From Puccinia triticina (lineage: Eukaryota; Basidiomycota; Pucciniomycetes; Pucciniales; Pucciniaceae), in assembly GCF_026914185.1 (NCBI RefSeq), contig NC_070567.1, positions 5,420,001-5,484,000 on the forward strand: a stretch of DNA of 64,000 nucleotides, written 5' to 3'. Shown in pieces: positions 58,287-64,000 of this stretch (within the stretch, counting starts at the first letter, position 1; each line of letters begins with the position of its first letter). The position numbers were made by a program, and so were the translations under genes. The notes beneath the pieces are model-generated. The model worked only from the letters and a program-made list of their open reading frames with translations. It made no database searches and was not told the origin of the DNA.

Positions 58287-59007
58287 GGGCCTGTACCACA
58301 CGAAATCTGTTTTTCCTGCGCGAGGAAAACAGCTTTCTTTTTTTCAATATTCAGTTTATCAAGAGGTAAAAACAGCCTCCCATAATCATGTACCACAACT
58401 GCAGGCTTCCTGCACTGCTCTCCCGGCCCAAACTGTGTATGTAAATACATAAATACATAACAAATGGGTCTGGGGGGGGATGGACTGGGATGGAAGGTCC
58501 TCAACACTAGACCAATACATTCATTGTGTATTAGTCCAAGATGAGAGGAGGTGGGCCCAAACCTCTCCCTTCCAATACAATGTATCGATCTGAGGAGAAC
58601 ACTCCCCTTCTTCCTCTTGGACCAGTTGTATATTGGGCAGAGAGGAAGATGGGGAGGATTCCTCTTGGACCAATCCAATAGAGCAGTCCAAGAGGAAGGG
58701 GGAGAGAGCTACTCAATACATAGTATCAGTGGCAGAACCCTCTCTCTTCCTCTCCAGCTGATCTAGTTGTATTGGTTGGAGAGAGGCCCCGGTGTCTTGG
58801 TTGGAGGGGGCTCAGCGGAAGGAAAACACCTATGAGAAACAGGGTCAGACCTGTTTCTGGAAATTGATTGTTTTGAACAAAAAACAAGTTCTGGTTTCCC
58901 CCAAAAACAGGTGCTGTGGTACACTTTTTCGAGGGGAAACTGTTTTCCGTGAGGCAAGTCGTTTTCTGGCCAAAAAACAGCTTTTTGAGCTGCTATGGTA
59001 CAGGCCC
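58287..59007. mobile_element. 721-bp PIF/Harbinger-like MITE, TTA target duplication
   Basis: The ends GGGCCTGTACCA and TGGTACAGGCCC are flanked by TTA (58284-58286, 59008-59010), the typical duplication of the PIF/Harbinger superfamily. Subterminal AAAACAG/CTGTTTT repeats lie in both arms. The centre (58520-58770) is an array of palindromes built from CTCTTGGACCA(G/A)T and complements with GGAGAA/TTCTCC. No transposase is present. Confidence 0.75.
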
Positions 59008-60171
59008 TTATCCTCCATCCTCTAATAAATAAGATATACTTGTGCTTATTGTTAATTTGAGTGGTTTCACTCTGGCACTGGCAGATATGAAACCAGACTT
59101 AACTTGGATTCCAGAAGTGGCTCAACACATGCAATCAAAAACTTCTCACTTCACCATCTGCATGAATCAAGGAGAATGTAAATTAAATGCCATTCAGTGA
59201 AGTGGAGGAATCAGATTGTGTACGTATGATGAAGGAGAACCTCCAGAGCCTAGAACACCGGGCTGGAATCAGTGGTAATCCAAAAAGATACAGAAGGATT
59301 TACAGAGAGAGTGCAACATTGATACTAACTGAATAATGATCAGGATAAGGGATTTTCATGTTTCTGGCATCAACACTGAAACCGCTGCGCTAAATTCATT
59401 TGCAGCAGCCAGCACTATAGCTTATCTTAAAAAAGTGCAATTGCATTAGAGCGCATCCGCCGGCAGCTATGCTACAGTGCATTTGTAGTGGGCGGCCGAG
59501 ATTGCTCCATGCGCTGAGAAATGAAGATTGGCAAACCCAATACACTGCATGGGTAGCGCACTGGCACAGCAATGTGCTATAAATTTCCAAAAATACATGT
59601 GTTTTTTGCCAATTACAATGCACTGTAACAGCCATGTATTGTAATGGTTTCACCATTGCTGGCAGGGATGCAGTGCCAAGATAGTTGTTTGAGTTACCTT
59701 GAAGGAGGCAGAGAGTCTACCCTACTACCTCAGAAAGACATAGTCCAGTTGATTGATGAGCAAGGTATCACTAAATTGCCAATGCCCTTCTATTGATTGT
59801 TAGAATAATTAAATATATATTTCTACAGATACAAGTCAGACTCTATTTCTTGTCTGGTTGCCATTTGCTTTAAAAAAACACGTAATTCTGAATTTCAATT
59901 GAAGGAAGGTTGATCCATGAGGAAGAAAATCTTGTGAACTTCCCCAGCAAGTATTCTTATCCATACAAAGTTACAAACTCTTGAGCTCAAGGAAAATGTG
60001 CACACAATTTTCTCTACATTTTTGTATGATTTGAGTAGGTGTTCAAAGCCATTTGAGTCTCTCTAGAGCTTCAGACTAGCTTCTCAAAGCCAATTATAGT
60101 GTACTTTGTAGGAGAAGTGGATGCCTTGCACAATCAATTAGTGATAGACCCACTCCCTTGCATAAGACATT
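59008..60171. other. spacer with a degenerate MITE
   Basis: 59390-59670 carries a degenerate copy of the 39288-39632 family (right end TTTCACCATTGCTGGCAG, internal CATGTATTGTAATG). The remainder is AT-rich and without recognisable genes. Confidence 0.35.
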
Positions 60172-61340
60172 GGAGGACTTCCTGTCAATCTGGAAAGTCA
60201 GATCTGAGCCCACAGATTTCAAATTTTGCAGGGAAATCTAGGTTCCCAAAGATCTTTGAAGTGATCAAGAGTTCCAGATTTTAGATTTCCTTGCAAAATC
60301 TGAAATTCAAGACTTCTGACTTATTCAAACTTCACGGGAAGTCCTCCATTTGCTGAAGATATGTGAATCTGGCCAACAGTGTTGTTCTCTCCGGATCTTG
60401 TCAGTTACACAACCAGTGGAGGACTTCCCGTCAATCTGGAAATCCAGATCTGAGCCGACAGATTTTAGATTTCGCAGTGAAATCTTGGTCCCCGAAGCTC
60501 CCCAAAGGGATCCAGAGTTCCAGATTCCAGACTCCCCGGCGAAATCTGGAATTCCAGATTTATTCAAAGTTGACGGGAAGTCCTCCAGTGGATGACTTCC
60601 TGTCACATCTGGGACCCTTGCAGTTGAGGAATCAGGATGTAGACCCAAAAAATCTAAATTTTTGCAGGGAAATCTGGTTTTTGGGGCTCCAGATCACTTC
60701 TGGGAGGTCCACAGACCGCAATAGGAAGTCCTCCAGCAACAGCACCATCTGGAAACATCTGGGCTTAAAATTCACAGAAATAAAATTTTATCAGCAGACC
60801 CTTGATTATCCATAAGATCCACTTGTGTTGATACAAATTTTAACAGCCTTAGTTGGCCTTCAAAGTTCACAATGTCCCCAAATTGTACATAAGAAGCGCC
60901 AAGATTGAATATAAGGGAGGACTTCCGGTCAACTTTGAATAAATCTGGAATCCCAGATTTCGCAGGGGAATCTGGAATCTGGAACTCTGGATCCCTTCAG
61001 GGAGCTTTGGGGACCAAGATTGGAGGACTTCCCGCCAATCTGGAAACCCAGATTTTCCCAGATTTCGCAGGGAAATCTGGGAAGATCTAGGATTTGGGAA
61101 GATCGAGCCCAGATTTCCCCGCACATTGGAGGACTTCCCGTCAATCTGGGAACCCAGATTTTTCCAGATTTTGCGGGGAAATCTGGGCTCGATCTTCCCA
61201 AATCCTAGATTTTCCCAGATTTCCCTGCGAAATCTGGGAAAATCTGGGTTTCCAGATCGGCGGGAAGTCCTCCATTTCCCTGCAAAATCTGAAATCTGGC
61301 GGCTCAGATCTGGATTTCCAGATCGACGGGAAGTCCTCAA
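60172..61340. repeat. array of CCAGATTT/AAATCTGG hairpins with GGAGGACTTCCCGTC ends
   Basis: Units of two types alternate. Type one is GGAGGACTTCC(C/T)G(T/C)CAATCTGG and its complement. Type two is CCAGATTTC(C/G)C(A/T)G...GGGAAATCTGG. At least eight GGAGGACTTCC-type ends occur in both orientations (60172, 60418, 60590, 61023, 61130 and complements at 60340, 60575, 61260, 61330). The stretch could therefore fold into many alternative hairpins. The open frames on both strands repeat the same peptide words and are artefacts. Confidence 0.8.
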
Positions 61341-61883
61341 GTTTCAAAGTGAAACACGGCAGGTGAAACATCACAACTACAGATTTTGGAACACTTGCTC
61401 AAACACACCATCCAGCATTGTGCGAAACATCACAGACTTCGAGCACAGATTATTACATATTTACATTTACATAAACTTGAACTTGAGCAGCCTTTAGCAG
61501 CCCGACGCACCCACCTCCACCCTCACCCATCCATTACTCGTTAGGCAAAGCATCGGGCAGACAAATGTGGTTATGTATTGAAAACTTCGGCCGAGGTAAC
61601 AGCCCGTTTGTAGTCATGATTTTATAATGTTATGTATACATATTATCCGACTTTGCTCAATCGAGCGCGATGGAGCTGCGCAGAAATTCACGAACGTTTG
61701 TTCAGTTTCATCTTGAGTAGTCACGGCCGGCGCTGGATTGCAATGGTTTCAGTTCTGCCGTTTCTCCCATTACATAGCTTTGATTTTAAAATTTCTGCCT
61801 GATAACATTTCCACCCAACCGATAATCTCTCCAATCCCTCCTGATCAGAGCTCGTACGATCCACTCCGGCACCTCAGTCGATC
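61341..61883. other. upstream region of gene 3
   Basis: No element ends were recognised. This is probably the promoter and 5' leader of the gene starting at 61884. The upstream frames have no recognisable product. Confidence 0.35.
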
Positions 61884-64000
61884 ATGTGTTCCCAGCGGCA
61901 TGACGGCTGGCGCACCTTATGCGTATTTACGGTGCTTTTGGCCCCCAGAATCCGATGTATGCATTCCGCCCCTCACCCCCCGGCTGCGCAACTCGCAGGT
62001 TCAGAAGGCGAAGTCAAAATTCTAGCAACTGGTCCACCACAGAATTATCCACTATGGATGACTCAGACTCAGCAGCCATGGCCGGCTGGCACTACATTCG
62101 TCCAAGGCGTACCATCGGCACCTTTCTACTCCCCTTACCACCCACAAGTAGCACCAGTCAGTGGTTACCACGCAAACCCATACTTCTATGCCAACCCCAA
62201 CTTTCTGCCTCATCCATTACACAACGGTGTGTTTGTGCCGCCCGGAAACGCAATTCCATATACCCTCCGGCCAGTGGTAGAACCGGTGTATCTATACCCC
62301 GGGCTCAGCACACCGATGTCACAACCTGTGCACTATCCGCCAGTGAATGAAGGTAGTTGGAATCTGAATGCAGCACCATTCACACCAAAACCAAGCACTT
62401 CCCACACAAATATGCCAACACCAGTGACACAAGTCGATCCACCTATTACTACAGATACTGTCGCCGATGAGTCATCTTTGAATATTAACACGAGGGCTTT
62501 AAACGTAGAGGGAGTAACACAACAATCGCCTTCACCTGAGAATAGAGAAATTCCGAAAAGCCAGGCTGCGGAGCTTAAAGCCCAGCATCTTGCCTCTCCT
62601 AAGACTGATAGTACACCTGCCCGGGTATTCAAATTATATAAACCTGCTGAAAAGATTCCTAGCGTACAAGTTCAACCACTAAGGACAACCGAGCTTGATC
62701 CCCCTCGACCTGAGACAAAAACCAACCCAGGGCCAAATGAACGAGCCGAATCCGACCCTACTCATCCCGAGGAAGTAACAGGACAGCCATCGTGTTCTGA
62801 AACCGAAATTAAACCAAGCGAATTTACAATCCAGACGTCCAACACCAAGGGTTCGAGGTCAGGGTGCTCACTATTTTCACAGAGTTTCCTGATGACGTCT
62901 CCCTGATTCAATGTTTTGATTATATGTTCTTGAAGTAGTGTAACTCCAAAAGGAAAGAAATCGAAAAATGTCAGATCAAGGGGAAAGGGCGGTCCAATTA
63001 AATTATCGCCCGATTCGGTTGAAGAAATTGGTAACCCGAAAGACCAGCCAGAAGAAATCAAGAACCATTTGCCAAACCTTTTGGGAACATCTCAAGTGCA
63101 CGAATTGACGTCGGATCAAATTTTCGCGCGGGAAAATGACCCTGACCAATTGGAAAATAAGACTCAAATTCTCAAGCAAATCTTGAACATTCAGCCTGCT
63201 GTTCATGATGAAAGTGTCCCTAAAGAAGAAATGGCAGTCGCGGTAAGTTTATATCCATATATTTATTACAATAGGGTCACTTGGGTTGATTTTTGGTTTT
63301 TTATCTTTCTTGCATGATGAAATAACAACTGGAATGAGAAGGAGGCTGAAGACGGTTCGCATAACACAATGAGCAACGGAGAAGAAGAAGCTCGAACACT
63401 CGCGCAATCAGAAAATAATTCTCGTCTCAAAGTTATGAGTACCATACCGAATGATGAGGGTTTGGCTACGAGTGCCAAAGAACGATCTGTATCAGATACT
63501 GACCAAGAGATACCTAGAGAAGTCGCTCCATTTTTGCCTCCTCTAGGATCCACTCGTGAGATCAAGCCAGTAGGAATTCTAGAGGGCCCCTCGCCTGAAT
63601 CGAGTAGCCCGGCAAAAGATCAACAGGTACTTGACGAATCTCCAATGTCTTCTTCAGGTACACTAGGTTCTGAAACGGGGCAACCCCCGTCAATCGATGA
63701 AAAAGAGTTTCCATCATTACTAGCTCCTCCAAAAGAAGTACTCGATGTCGGTCAGAAATCGAGGACAATTCCTAGAGCTCAACCTCAGACAATCAAAATC
63801 CCGAAAAAGACCTCACAAAAGTCAAAGAAGGCTGCATCTAGAGCCGCTTCTGCCGCTCAAACCAACGAAAAGACCAAATATTCCGCTCAAGCCCCAACTG
63901 ACATTCTCTTGCAAAATATCCTCAATGATAAGCCTGAGGGATTCATAGACAAGACGCGAATGCTTGTACATCACTTACTCCCTGATAGGCCGTCCTCATC
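61884..64000 (+). CDS. gene 3: third long secreted-type protein, incomplete at the right edge
   Basis: Exon 1 starts at 61884 with a possible signal peptide (TLCVFTVLLAP core). It continues with a Tyr/His/Pro-rich region (YHANPYFYANPNFLP, VEPVYLYPGLSTP) and then a polar Ser/Thr/Glu region, to about 62860. Frame-0 coding resumes by 63003 (LSPDSVEEIGNPKDQPEE...) and ends at a clear donor, GTAAGT, at 63243. The next exon starts at 63339, stays open to the window edge (over 660 nt) and is rich in Ser, Pro, Lys and Glu (IPKKTSQKSKKAASRAA). The joint between 62860 and 63003 is unresolved: TGA at 62904 and TAA at 63000 block the frame and no ideal splice pair was found. The layout (signal, YH-rich block, low-complexity middle) parallels genes 1 and 2, but the visible intron is phase 0, so kinship is only suspected. 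Confidence 0.55.

Noticed and set aside
60363..61497. Several 60-160-codon frames on both strands around the hairpin array
   Set aside because: They consist of reiterated SGNPDFSRF/EDFPSIWKPRF-type words created by the palindromic units.

Overview
The window is nuclear DNA of a filamentous fungus, most likely a basidiomycete and probably a rust fungus (Pucciniales). This is inferred from the intron style (many short GT-AG introns), the ergosterol and iron-reduction genes, the long lineage-specific genes with a predicted signal peptide, and the very high load of small DNA transposons and LTR remnants. No rRNA, tRNA, CRISPR or prokaryotic feature was found.

Layout. 1-9.9 kb: two identical 2,005-bp direct repeats (1-2005, 7887-9891) bracket a 5.9-kb segment. 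That segment holds a broken gene fragment and a five-exon gene for a 1,295-residue protein with a predicted signal peptide (gene 1). 9.9-15.4 kb: a foldback element, LTR pieces, a hairpin array and a TA-flanked element. 15.8-20.0 kb (minus): gene 2, a 1,284-residue paralogue with the same exon-intron plan, convergent with gene 1. 20-25 kb: minisatellite and GCGC-rich MITEs. 25.2-26.0 kb (minus): a RING-H2 protein with a possible signal peptide. 27.0-29.2 kb: an inverted-repeat element split by a complete solo LTR. 30.1-34.4 kb: a decayed NIPA-like (DUF803) gene, then an intact five-exon ferric reductase. 34.8-39.6 kb: MITEs, tandem repeats and palindrome arrays. 40.3-42.3 kb (minus): a membrane-protein gene with in-frame stops. 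43-49.7 kb: a near-perfect 1.4-kb hairpin, a second TA-flanked element, two dated hAT-like MITEs and LTR sequence. 51.3-52.2 kb: a small four-helix (MARVEL-like) membrane protein. 54.6-57.1 kb: ERG4, the last enzyme of ergosterol synthesis, 11 exons including one GC-AG intron. 57.7-61.3 kb: MITEs and another hairpin array. 61.9 kb to the right edge: a third long gene with a possible signal peptide, incomplete.

How it fits together. The housekeeping genes (ERG4, ferric reductase, MARVEL-like) are independent and lie in relatively clean islands. The accessory part consists of the paralogous secreted-protein genes embedded in transposon-derived DNA. The most unusual structural theme is modularity. 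Several element families with different ends carry internal arrays of short hairpins built from the same unit (ATGACCGG ... CCGGTCAT). Other elements carry analogous arrays built from different palindromes. Exon boundaries were set by hand from splice consensus, reading-frame continuity and, for genes 1 and 2, comparison of the two copies.
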